This document shows, piece after piece, positions 25,333 to 33,590 of a stretch of DNA of 34,214 nucleotides. Both the position numbers and the translations under genes were made by a program. Under the pieces are notes generated by a model, which saw only the letters and a program-made list of their open reading frames with translations, made no database searches and had not been told where the DNA came from. How positions within the stretch are numbered: position 1 is the stretch's first letter; each line of letters opens with the position of its first letter. Origin of the DNA: an uncultured Planctomycetaceae bacterium (GTDB taxonomy: Bacteria > Planctomycetota > Planctomycetia > Planctomycetales > Planctomycetaceae); assembly GCA_937919915.1 (NCBI GenBank), contig CALFOL010000576.1, forward strand, positions 1-34,214, read 5' to 3'.

Positions 25333-26478
25333 CATTACGTAACAGGCCCGTTGATGCCACTGCACACCGGCCAGACAGAAGACGAAGCGCAGGTTCACAA
25401 ATTTATCGAATGGGACACGGCAAAGATCTATCAGAAACTGGTTTATACTCATGAAGCCGCCCGAGTTCTGCAGAACTGGAGGCCGCCGGAATCCCCTGCT
25501 TCCGAAGACTGGCTGCCGCTGCTGATCACCGAAGGCGCGAAGGTCGCGCATGGTCATTATGACGTCCTGATCGACCACTACGATCCTGCGATTGGACGCG
25601 ACAAGCCCGACGAAGGCTTCGACGATGTTTCGCGGGCGAGCATTTCAACCTTACTGGGTTGGTCGATCAAAGCGATTGCGTATGTGATTGATCAGGCAAT
25701 TATGGAAGCGGCCGTTGAACCGCCCAAACGAAAAATTACCGTTGCGACTGTCCTGTCAGGATTGTCAACGCCACTGTTCTGGATCACTCGTAAACTGGCA
25801 GATCGCAAAGACCGCGACATTGTGGCTGCGATCCGGGACGAGCTGCAGGCCACTGGCAAAGTCATCGAAACACTTCCGGAAGACGACAGTATTGTGCGAG
25901 CGGCCTATGCGGAAGAAGTGCTGGGGGTTCCCGTGCAGGAGCTCGACCGCGTCCCGGTTCGTAAAGCTGGATCAAAATGGCAGCCAGAAGATGCCCCACA
26001 CGTCACAAAGATAAAGCGCCAGGCGTCAGCACCGCGACCGCCGCGGTTCTACCTGGAACTCGACAGCCCGGTTGTGGACGCCCCATCAATCGGACCTAAA
26101 ACGGCGGGGCGCCTGCATCAGATCGAAATTCACACGGTCGAACAACTGGTCAACGCGAATCCAGACGACGCGACTGATCAATTGGATGAACGCTGGATTT
26201 CTTTCGAAATCTTCAATGCCTGGCAGCAACAATCTGTGCTGACGTGCCGTGTGCCGGGACTACGAGGCCACGATGCTCAATTGCTGGTAGCCGTCGGAAT
26301 CACGCGTCCGGAAGAACTCCGGGACGCCGATGCTGACGAGCTGTTGGCAAGAGTTCTCGAATTCGCTGTTACAGAAGACGGTGAACGTATCGTCCGCAGC
26401 AGTACGCCGCCGGACATCGCAGAAGTCCGCCGCTGGCAAAGCTTCACTCAGAATTCACGCACCTTGCGAGCCGCTTAG
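25324..26478 (+). pseudogene. Phospholipase C-like gene, 3' part with DUF4332/HhH region
   Basis: The second part of the split gene, open for 384 codons from a GTG inside the last repeat unit. It starts LTHYVTGPLMPLHTGQTEDE and then VHKFIEWD. The spacing H-x9-H and H-x3-E matches the zinc ligands of Bacillus-type phospholipase C (H118, H128, H142, E146), but the position of ligand D122 is a glycine. About 200 further residues follow, then a C-terminal DUF4332-like helix-hairpin-helix region (APSIGPKTAGRLHQIEIHTV, then VGITRPEELRDADADELLAR). Alone it lacks the N-terminal zinc ligands and is probably not functional as a hydrolase. Confidence 0.7.
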
Positions 26479-26480
26479 CT

Positions 26481-26585
26481 TAGAGCAGTTTGCTTATTGT
26501 TGTGAACGGTGCTGGCTCACGGGAACCGGTTCACGCACGACGAAACGCGTCCTCCGCGGCCACAAGTCAGCGAAATTCGCTGTAG
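26481..26585 (+). repeat. Dispersed 105-bp repeat, copy 2
   Basis: It begins two bases after the stop of the DUF4332 gene and aligns ungapped to 19331-19435. Conserved blocks are TAGAGC, TGTGAA, GGGA, CGAAA, CCGC, GCCACA and the GTCAGCG...CGCTGTAG end. The palindrome here is CAGCGAAATTCGCTG (26568-26582), with T to A and A to T changes that preserve the stem. Confidence 0.7.
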
Positions 26586-26792
26586 CCTGGAAATCGCCCC
26601 GAAATAATATCCGGACAGAGCGCTGCGTAGAATCTCCATTCTGCAGGCAGCGTAAGAAGGGAAATTCATAGGCCGTGCGTTTGTCAGAGCAAATGCTGTC
26701 GTCCGTTTGTAGCTGCGTGCCGGAATGCGGTCCGTACGGCAGATCCGCCCTCTGGCGACGGCAGCTACGACGGCAGGAAAACATAAAGCGTT
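26586..26792. repeat. Further palindromic elements in a convergent spacer
   Basis: Between the DUF4332 and ABM gene ends, CGCTGC (26621-26626) and AGAAT (26629-26633) pair with ATTCT (26638-26642) and GCAGCG (26647-26652) as an interrupted hairpin. GTAGCTGC (26709-26716) and GCAGCTAC (26761-26768) bound a 60-bp segment perfectly. No coding sequence is supported here. The spacer looks like a landing site for small palindromic elements. Confidence 0.5.
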
Positions 26793-27077
26793 TTAGCTCT
26801 TGTAGATCTTATGCTGTGGGCGGCCTGACAGGATCTGCTCTTTGCCCCAGTTGGTCACAGCACGGAACGCGTCGCTGCGAATGAATTCCGTAAAGGCCGC
26901 TTCTTCTGTCCACTCACTGGTGATCAGGTAAGAGGCGCCATCAGCCACATCCTTCCAAAGTGTGGAGCTGGTATGACCTTCAGCAGCGTTCAGCGCGCCG
27001 ATGACGGCGGCAAACTTTTCTTCAAAATCCAGCTGCTTGCCTTCGATGACGTGGTAGTTCATGCCGACGGTGATCAT
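26793..27077 (-). CDS. ABM-domain (antibiotic biosynthesis monooxygenase-like) protein
   Basis: A 94-aa single-domain protein of the ferredoxin-like dimeric alpha-beta barrel fold. MITVGMNYHVIEGKQLDFEE is the first strand and helix, SSTLWKDVADGASYLITSEW the central strands, and FTEFIRSDAFRAVTNWGKE the second helix. Members include quinol monooxygenases and heme-degrading proteins. No residue here fixes the substrate, so a small monooxygenase or general ABM protein is the limit. The ATG at 27077 is preferred to 27170 because homologues begin at the first strand. It is convergent to the DUF4332 gene and separated from torD by 276 bp. Confidence 0.8.
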   Translation of the reverse strand: MITVGMNYHVIEGKQLDFEEKFAAVIGALNAAEGHTSSTLWKDVADGASYLITSEWTEEAAFTEFIRSDAFRAVTNWGKEQILSGRPQHKIYKS

Positions 27078-27245
27078 GTTCTTTGAGTTTCCTGACTGAG
27101 GTTGAAAATCTGTTTCAGTCCGCCATTCTATCACCGGTTTGCGTTTTCGGTACTGTTGACGACAGCTCACTTGATCTTCGCGGCATTCTGACAGACCGTT
27201 CTGGAGAAACGTCCGGTGCTTTCTATGGTCGTGGACGATGAGAGT

Positions 27246-27260
27246 CAGCGTAATACGCTG
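27246..27260. repeat. Third copy of the CAGCGTAATACGCTG palindrome
   Basis: AGTCAGCGTAATACGCTGTAG-type sequence at 27244-27264 repeats the end of the 105-bp family, but the upstream 85 bp show no clear match. It lies after the torD stop codon. Confidence 0.65.
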
Positions 27261-27353
27261 TAGAAGTAAGACAGCAGGATCCGAATTGCCGACGGAATCG
27301 AAAACCGTTGATTTCGAATTGCAGGACGTGAAGCTGAAAGGGTAAGACAGGCG

Positions 27354-27893
27354 TCAGTCTGCAGCAGCGGACAACAGCTGCAGTGTTGTGGATGCCAGCT
27401 GTTGATAGAAGCTGGCCTCTGCCGCCACAGTGACTCGCGATAGAAATTCCACTGGCCACGTGAGATGAGCGCTCTGGAATTCCTGCAGGACTTCGCTGGC
27501 TTCCGTTTCGTCTGTGGCGGATTGCTGCAGCAACCAGCTGTAGAACTGCAACTGCAGGCCGAGATGATCGGGGGGCGTGTCATGGCCGGGATTGTGATGT
27601 TCGTAGCCGGACGTCTTCAGATATCGTTCCATCGAAATGCAGGCGGGGCCACCCAGTTGTCCTGTTTGCCAAACCGATTGATATGGTGGCAGATGGTCTT
27701 TGGGACCAATAAACAGGCGGCAGTATTCGATGTGCAGAGTTTCGAGATCTTCGCTGACGGCGGCTGTTGATTCCACGCCGGGAATTGTTGGGAGAACTGT
27801 TTGCCACTGTGCGTACGTTGCTTCATCGAGTTCGCGCAGCCAGAGGTGGCCGAGGAACTGATAGACCGGAGCGAATTCGGGTGCGTGGTTCAT
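27354..27893 (-). CDS. TorD/DmsD-family molybdoenzyme maturation chaperone
   Basis: A 179-aa all-helical cytoplasmic chaperone that holds the Tat signal of a molybdoenzyme during cofactor insertion. The hallmark segment LHIEYCRLFIGPKDHLPPYQ is followed by SVW, with MERYLKTSGYE and PPDHLGLQLQFYSWLLQQ later. The frame is open to 28016, but homologues begin near MNHAPEFAPVYQFLG, so the ATG at 27893 is used; no strong Shine-Dalgarno is visible. It follows the catalytic subunit in the same direction, separated by a 149-bp spacer filled by a palindromic element. Its client is almost certainly the upstream molybdopterin subunit. Confidence 0.85.
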   Translation of the reverse strand: MNHAPEFAPVYQFLGHLWLRELDEATYAQWQTVLPTIPGVESTAAVSEDLETLHIEYCRLFIGPKDHLPPYQSVWQTGQLGGPACISMERYLKTSGYEHHNPGHDTPPDHLGLQLQFYSWLLQQSATDETEASEVLQEFQSAHLTWPVEFLSRVTVAAEASFYQQLASTTLQLLSAAAD

Positions 27894-27902
27894 GGTGCTG
27901 TT

Positions 27903-28030
27903 CAGCTGTAGCCTGGTTTCTCCGAAACCAGGCCGTATCGGGAGAAGGCTCTTTTTCCGCTCGGTGACATTTTCGACAGCCAATGCCCCCTTCACGGTGA
28001 ACGAGTTTCGGGGCAACTCGACTACAGCTG
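27903..28030. repeat. 128-bp element with 9-bp terminal inverted repeats and internal hairpin
   Basis: CAGCTGTAG (27903-27911) and CTACAGCTG (28022-28030) are exact inverted repeats. Inside the left end GCCTGGTTT (27911-27919) pairs with AAACCAGGC (27925-27933). It occupies nearly all of the catalytic subunit-torD spacer. The CTGTAGCCTGG at its left end also occurs at 26579-26590, at the end of the 105-bp repeat copy 2, so the two families may be related. Confidence 0.5.
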
Positions 28031-28042
28031 GGACAATGACGT

Positions 28043-30820
28043 CTACTCTAGTTTTGTGACTCGAACAATTGTGCCGTGGAACGCCTGCTGGCCCGTGACG
28101 GGGTCCGGGGCAATGGGGAGCAGTTTATTTTGGTTCCAGCCGTTGCCGGTATTGGGTTTCCAGGTGGCGGGGTCGTTGTTCGTTTGATCTTCCCACCACA
28201 TGTTGCGTTCCCAGTCCGGGTCGCGGTAGCCGTCGGTATCCATACCGGCTGTTTTGTCGTCGGTCGCTCGGGATTTTTTCGCCTGAGCAACATTCGTGTA
28301 CTGCGAATGTCCGCAGCTGTTGCTCATGGCAATCGCTTTCGGATGCAGACCTTCCATCGTCACGATCGGCACTCGCATGCGAGATACGATTCGGCGACCG
28401 GTCGCTTCGTCGATTTCTTCGGTGTGATTCAGGTGAGCACTTTGCGTTTCCAATTGCTTGGAATGGAAGCTGAGCAGTTCGATCCAGTCGCCATCCTTCA
28501 GCCCAAACGATGCAGCGGTTTTCGGATTCATCCACGCGGGGTTGGTGTGAACAATTTCCGCCAGCCATTTCAGATTCATCGTGCGGCCGTGGTTGTGCAC
28601 GTTCCACTTGAAGCTGGTCATCACCAGTTCGTCGTCGCGCGTGGTGGTGAGTTCTTCCGGCTGAATCCAGATCGGCAGTTCGCTGACTTCGGAATTGTGA
28701 CCCGCGTGCTGTGACGGCCGATTGGACGCCTTACTTCCACTGGCAGAAATCAGAGCCGTGCAGTCTTCGTTCTTCGCGATCCTGTTGACGAACAGGCTCC
28801 GGATTTCCATCTTGCGGCTGGGTGTCTTGAAGCCACGGAAGATCTTGTCGCCGACTTTAATGCCAACGCCCTTGCCGTCTTTGCTGATAAGACCAGTGTC
28901 GGCGTCGACGACGGAACCTTCCAATTGGTCGGCAGGAACTGACTGCAGATACGCTTCGTAGAACGGTTCGCGATCCGTGTTTTCGTATGCGCCTTCGTCA
29001 AGCAGGCGGTCGAGTCCGGATTTTCCGGTCTCCGGGTTTACCGGAACCTTCGACGCCCATTCTCGCATGTAGTCTTCGACGCTGCCGTATTCGTAGGCTT
29101 TCTCCATACCGCCACCCACGCGTTTCGCGATCTCGGGGAAGTAGTCGCGGATGTCGCGTGCTTCACCCAGTGGCTTAATCATCGGCGTTCGCAAGCCGAC
29201 GTATGGTCGCAAATTGTAGGAGCCGCGAGCGTCCAGGTCCCAGCGTTCCAGGTAAGTGGCCCACGGCAGCACGAGATCCGCGTAGTGAGCGGTTTCGTTG
29301 TAGAAGCAATTGATGCAGACGTGGAAGCTGATCTTTTCTTCGTCGCACATCACCTGTTTGGTGAGATCTTCTTCCGGCCAGGTCAGCGGCGAATCCAGGT
29401 TGTACGTCATGTACATTTGCAGGCGAGCTCGATCCTGCAGCAGATACAGATACACGATTTCGCCGACACGCATTCTGTTCCAGACGTTGGCGAGCGGGTA
29501 TTCCGGCGGGTCTTCCAGGATGCTCCAGGTTTTCGCCGCGGCCGGCATCGCAGGTGTTTTAAAATCGGGATCCACGCCGCTCCACGGTGACCAGCACCAG
29601 CCGCCTTTTTTGCCGACGTTGCCGACGATTGCATTCAACAGGCCGATGGCGCGGTCGTTGTAGTAACCGTTCAGATGCGCCGACGACCCGCGGTTGCACA
29701 TCGTTGTGCAGGTCGGCGCTGCTTTCGCGAATTCCGTCGCGACGCGCGCGATGTCGGCGGCGGGTACCCCGCTGACGCTTTCTGCCCACGCGGGCGTGTT
29801 TTCTTTGAGGTGCGCGCGAAGTTCTTCCACGCTGACGTTGGTCCATGTTTCCATGAAGTCCGCGTCGTACAGGTTGTTGTTCAGAATCGTATGAGCCATC
29901 GCCAGCGCGATCGCTCCGTCGGTGCCGGGGTATGGCGCGAACCACTCGTCGCTGCAGCCAGCAGTGTTGGATAGACGCACGTCGAAGGTGACGAGTTTGG
30001 CTCCGTTTTTGAATCGCCCGTTTTGAATTCGCTGAGCGAACGAAACGTGGCCCTGATGAGCTTCGAAGGCGTTGGAACCGAAGTTCAGAATGTACTTCGT
30101 GTGCTCAACGTCGTTCAGGTCCCAGTCGCTTTCCCACAGATACGTAAGGTTCGCCGCGCGGCGGTTTCCTGAACACAGCGAGCGATGACTGAGCTGTGTT
30201 TTGGTGCCGAAGGCGTCGAGAAATCTGGTGATCGCGTCTTTGCTGCGCTGTCGTCCCTGATGAAAGGCGAATTCTTCCGGGCGACCACTTGCTCGGACGG
30301 CTTTCAGGCGGTCGGCGATTTCGTCGAGAGCTTCATCCCACGAAATGCGTTTCCACTTGCCTTCGCCACGTTTACCGACTCGCCGCAGCGGGTACAGCAG
30401 ACGTTCGGGATGGTACACATGGTTGAGACCCGCGTGGCCGCGGGCGCAGAGTTTGCCGCGGCTGTTGGGGTCGTTGGGATTGCCCTCGATCTTCAGCAGT
30501 CGGCCGTCTTTGACGTGGCCGATGATGCCGCACACTGTGCTGCACAACTGACACATTCCGGGAATTTGTTGGGTGTCTTTGTACTTGTTGATGTCCGGCC
30601 AGTTGCGTTTGGCCAGCGGTCCGGGCAGACGACAAACGCCCGGCGGATCAAACAGTCCGGATTCGTACGGAATGCCGCGCATCTTTTTCCACTTGGGCAG
30701 ATCTATGCCCTGAGGAATCCGCTGAGGCGGGGCGTTTCGTGCCGCTGCCGTCGCACCTGACAGTCCTGCCAGAGCCGCAGCGAGTCGCAGGAAACTCCTG
30801 CGATCGGTTTGCGTTGTCAT
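28043..30820 (-). CDS. Molybdopterin oxidoreductase catalytic subunit (DMSO reductase superfamily)
   Basis: A 925-aa periplasmic enzyme with a Tat signal (TDRRSFLRLAAALAGLSG, 5-22). The [4Fe-4S] motif is C90-x2-C93-x3-C97-x27-C125. SHRSLCSGNRRA (211-222) places C216 as the likely Mo ligand, as in polysulfide/thiosulfate/tetrathionate or arsenate reductase-type enzymes rather than DMSO or TMAO reductase (Ser). Later segments MCNRGSSAHLNGYYNDRAIG, INCFYNETAHYADLVLPWAT and NSCGHSQYTNVA are typical of the fold. The ATG at 30820 overlaps the Fe-S subunit stop by 4 bp (ATGA) and has AAGGA seven bases upstream. Substrate unknown; a sulfur-species reductase or oxidase is the best family-level guess. 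Confidence 0.88.
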   Translation of the reverse strand: MTTQTDRRSFLRLAAALAGLSGATAAARNAPPQRIPQGIDLPKWKKMRGIPYESGLFDPPGVCRLPGPLAKRNWPDINKYKDTQQIPGMCQLCSTVCGIIGHVKDGRLLKIEGNPNDPNSRGKLCARGHAGLNHVYHPERLLYPLRRVGKRGEGKWKRISWDEALDEIADRLKAVRASGRPEEFAFHQGRQRSKDAITRFLDAFGTKTQLSHRSLCSGNRRAANLTYLWESDWDLNDVEHTKYILNFGSNAFEAHQGHVSFAQRIQNGRFKNGAKLVTFDVRLSNTAGCSDEWFAPYPGTDGAIALAMAHTILNNNLYDADFMETWTNVSVEELRAHLKENTPAWAESVSGVPAADIARVATEFAKAAPTCTTMCNRGSSAHLNGYYNDRAIGLLNAIVGNVGKKGGWCWSPWSGVDPDFKTPAMPAAAKTWSILEDPPEYPLANVWNRMRVGEIVYLYLLQDRARLQMYMTYNLDSPLTWPEEDLTKQVMCDEEKISFHVCINCFYNETAHYADLVLPWATYLERWDLDARGSYNLRPYVGLRTPMIKPLGEARDIRDYFPEIAKRVGGGMEKAYEYGSVEDYMREWASKVPVNPETGKSGLDRLLDEGAYENTDREPFYEAYLQSVPADQLEGSVVDADTGLISKDGKGVGIKVGDKIFRGFKTPSRKMEIRSLFVNRIAKNEDCTALISASGSKASNRPSQHAGHNSEVSELPIWIQPEELTTTRDDELVMTSFKWNVHNHGRTMNLKWLAEIVHTNPAWMNPKTAASFGLKDGDWIELLSFHSKQLETQSAHLNHTEEIDEATGRRIVSRMRVPIVTMEGLHPKAIAMSNSCGHSQYTNVAQAKKSRATDDKTAGMDTDGYRDPDWERNMWWEDQTNNDPATWKPNTGNGWNQNKLLPIAPDPVTGQQAFHGTIVRVTKLE

Positions 30821-31656
30821 GGCTTGTCCTTCGGTTTGGCGTCTGCCGCTTCTTTCCACTGATGAATATTGTACGCTGCTGGCGAATACGATTCGCCTTC
30901 TCGTGGAACGCGGTCTTCCAGCTCCACAGCACCGTCGCCAGCAAACCACATCCGTGGTTTTGTGCCTTTCTCCGGACGTAACTGAGACGGTTCGCCGAAT
31001 TCTTTTTTTGCGTTCGCCAGAGCCATGCTGATTGGTGATTCGTCGTCGTTGAGGTCGCCGAAATACAGCGCTTCCGAGGGACAGGTGGGAACGCAGGCCG
31101 GTTCCATATCGTGTTCAAGCCGGTGGTAGCAGTTGTGGCATTTCACCGCCTGCTTGGCGACTGGATCCATGTAGATCGCGCCGTAGGGACAGACGTCGAC
31201 ACAGCTGCCATGCCCGCAGCACGTTTCGTAATCGACGAGTACAGAACCGCCGATCCCCTTGTGCAGAGCTCCACATGGACAGGCCTTTAAGCAGGGAGCG
31301 TCTTCGCAATGCTGGCAGGCCATCGGCATGAACACGCGAGCCACTTTGGGATATTCGCCGACGTCTTTGGTAAACGTTTGGCGAATAAAGTGCCCCAGCG
31401 GGACGTCGTTCTCGGCCTTGCAGCTGACTTCGCAGGCATGGCATCCGAAACACCGCCGCGTGTCGACGAACCAGCCCAGCTTCTTGCCGTCGTCTGGTGC
31501 CTTCATGCGTTCCGACCAGTAACTTTCTGGTTGAAACAACGGGTTGTCCGCAGGCTGTGTTGGGACTGCTTCTGCATCAAGAGCTGTGGCCGCGGTAGCC
31601 GCCGCAATGGCTCCCGTCAGCAGATCTCGTCGCGTTGTCTTATCTGATTCAGGCAA
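30817..31656 (-). CDS. Four-cluster ferredoxin subunit of the molybdoenzyme (PsrB/DmsB-like)
   Basis: A 279-aa electron-transfer subunit with its own twin-arginine signal (TTRRDLLTGAIAAATAATAL, 7-26). Cluster motifs: C69-x2-C72-x2-C75-x3-C79; C114-x2-C117-x4-C122-x3-C126; C146-x2-H149-x2-C152-x3-C156; C173-x2-C176-x11-C188-x3-C192. In the third, the second cysteine is histidine (sequence TCCGHGSCVDVCP). It starts at TTG with no visible Shine-Dalgarno; a TACAAT hexamer lies about 20 bp before it. The start is therefore moderately certain. It overlaps the catalytic gene by 4 bp. No NrfD or DmsC membrane anchor is adjacent, so the route to the quinone pool is unseen. Confidence 0.85.
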   Translation of the reverse strand: MPESDKTTRRDLLTGAIAAATAATALDAEAVPTQPADNPLFQPESYWSERMKAPDDGKKLGWFVDTRRCFGCHACEVSCKAENDVPLGHFIRQTFTKDVGEYPKVARVFMPMACQHCEDAPCLKACPCGALHKGIGGSVLVDYETCCGHGSCVDVCPYGAIYMDPVAKQAVKCHNCYHRLEHDMEPACVPTCPSEALYFGDLNDDESPISMALANAKKEFGEPSQLRPEKGTKPRMWFAGDGAVELEDRVPREGESYSPAAYNIHQWKEAADAKPKDKP

Positions 31657-31880
31657 TGTATTGGCGTCTGTGATTGTACCGTGGGGTTTGGAGGCCAGAG
31701 GCTAATGATAAGCTGAGGCGGCGTCCAGTCATTCAAAAATCCTATTTGGCAAAATGCGTCTTCGTTGCTGTGCATTTGTTAACAATTTGATGTCTTTTTC
31801 GGCGCCGGATCAGGAATTGATTCGGGCCGCCAAATCACCGAACGTCAACTGCCCGTTTGCCGTCCGTGTCTCATCAGCTG
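31657..31880. other. Intergenic region upstream of the molybdoenzyme operon
   Basis: This 224-bp spacer lies between the TPR/ASPIC gene end and the Fe-S subunit start. It should carry the operon promoter (TACAAT near 31676 on the minus strand is a candidate -10; no good -35). Nothing else is supported. Confidence 0.4.
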
Positions 31881-33389
31881 TCATGGTCTGCGAAAAGAGC
31901 CACCGTTTTCACAAATCGTATAGCGCCCTGGCACTGTCAGATTTTCGATGACCCGAACATCACCTGAAGGCCAGCGAACACGAAGCTTCGAAATCGTTTT
32001 GTTGGCACCGCAACCCAAAATGATTTCGTGCTGATTACTGGCATGATAACCATCGCCAGCCGTCAAATGTCGGATCAATTGCTTGTCTCCGATCATGTAT
32101 TCAAGTACCGCACCGACAGGATCGCGTGGAGACTGAGTCCCGATCAAACGGATGAAAGCCGAATTTCCCGTTTCGTCGGTTGTGTTTGTCAGCAGCGCAT
32201 ACGGTTCGACAAGATGCCCAATGGCTGCGTCCGGTCGCCCATCCACGTTCCAGTCCAGGACCACAAGTGAACGTCCCAGGTGGTCGTTGGTAAAATACTC
32301 ACCAGAGTCCTCGGAACGGCACAGCCGAAACTTTCCATCGTGCAAATCAAAAATCTGAGCAGGCATCTCGTACGGCCTGCCGAGATCTCTTAGATCGTCG
32401 ACATGACCATTGGCAACGATTAATTCGAATCGACCGTCCAGATTAATATCCACGAACTGTGTGCCGAATCCGAGCACCAGGCGAGAATCTTTTTCCAGTG
32501 CGACACGCGTCGTGTCGTCTATGAAATGTTCTTCGTCGATGGCTCGATAAAACGTGTTTGTTTCGCCGTAAACATTCGTAAGCAGCAGATCTGCCTGCTG
32601 ATCTTCATCGATGTCTCCGATGGCAATTCCCATGCAGCCTTCGCCCGTTCCCTGAGCATTCAATGCCAGTCCCGCCAGAAACGACTCGTTGCGTTCGTCT
32701 GATACCAGTTTCAGCTGGCCTGGAATCGTTTGCTCCAGCCGTGCATTGAGATTCATCAGTTGCGCATCGTTCGGAAACTGTTTCCGAGCAAGCCTGCTCC
32801 AGCCGATGGCTTCCCAGACTCTGCCCAGCTGTTCAAACTGTACGATCAGATCCATCAGCGTTTCAGCGTCGTTTGACCTTTGAGAAAACACGCGTTCCCC
32901 GATCGCCTCGAGTTTTTGCGTGTGCAGCAGCCTTTTCTGAAAGATCGCGACCGCTTCCTGGTCGTCGGCTTGTTGCAACAACTGCATCAGTCGATAAGTG
33001 ACATCCTTCAACTCCGGGCCGCGCTGTGCTGCTTCCAGAAATGCCTGCAACGCCTGCTGCTGTTCCCCGCGTGACTCGGCCATGTGGCCCAGTACTCGCC
33101 ATGTTTCGGCAACGTCAAACGCTTCCGACGGTAACGTGGCCTTCCATTCCTCCAGCTCATCCGATCGAGCATCTGCCAGGAGATATTCTCCCAGAGCCAC
33201 GTAGGCTGCGCCGGGCGGATCGGTCGAAGCAACGGCCTGACGACAAAGTTCAATCGCCCGATCAAGTTTTCCGGCACCTGAGGCATGCCGCGCAAGTCCA
33301 ATCAGTGTCCCGGCATAATCGGGCGTTTTTGCGAACGATTGATCTAAAGCCTCTGTGTCCAGGATGAATCCCGATCTCCGGGCCAGCAC
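31881..33389 (-). pseudogene. TPR/FG-GAP/ASPIC-UnbV protein, main part (frameshifted 5' end)
   Basis: 502 codons from a GTG at 33389. TPR-like helices fill about 25-225. FG-GAP/VCBS calcium-loop repeats follow: IAIGDIDEDQQADLLLTN, QFVDINLDGRFELIVANG and VVLDWNVDGRPDAAIG. The C-terminal ASPIC/UnbV domain (about 410-495) includes LTAGDGYHASNQHEIILGCG and LRVRWPSGDVRVIENL. Such proteins are common and secreted in planctomycetes. The frame stays protein-like upstream of the GTG (PHIVKIGHASDLLTVLARRSG), which shows the true start is further up in another frame (33586) and that a frameshift near 33424-33427 splits the gene. If translated from the GTG it would lack a signal peptide. Confidence 0.78.
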
Positions 33390-33418
33390 AGTCAGGAGAT
33401 CCGACGCGTGACCGATTT

Positions 33419-33586
33419 TTACGATATGTGGCTGGGCATCGCGACGTCTAGTGGTTCTTCATCGAAAAACACAAAGCCGCCCACAGCCGGGCCGGAATCG
33501 GCCTGACCATTGGTCAACAGCTTCGCCAGGCAAACCAACGCGGAAACAACGAAGATCCCAGACGCCAGATTTCTTTTGTTAATCAT
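33419..33586 (-). pseudogene. TPR/ASPIC gene, 5' part with signal peptide
   Basis: 55 codons from the ATG at 33586: MINKRNLASGIFVVSALVCL is a signal peptide, followed by FVFFDEEPLDVAMPSHIS and a TAA. The next residues in the shifted frame are HIVKIGHASDLL, and removing one AT from CACATATCG joins the two as AMPSHIVKIGHAS. The start lies 4 bp after the stop of the DUF1559 gene, so the two are probably cotranscribed. No clear Shine-Dalgarno. Confidence 0.65.
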
Positions 33587-33590
33587 CACT

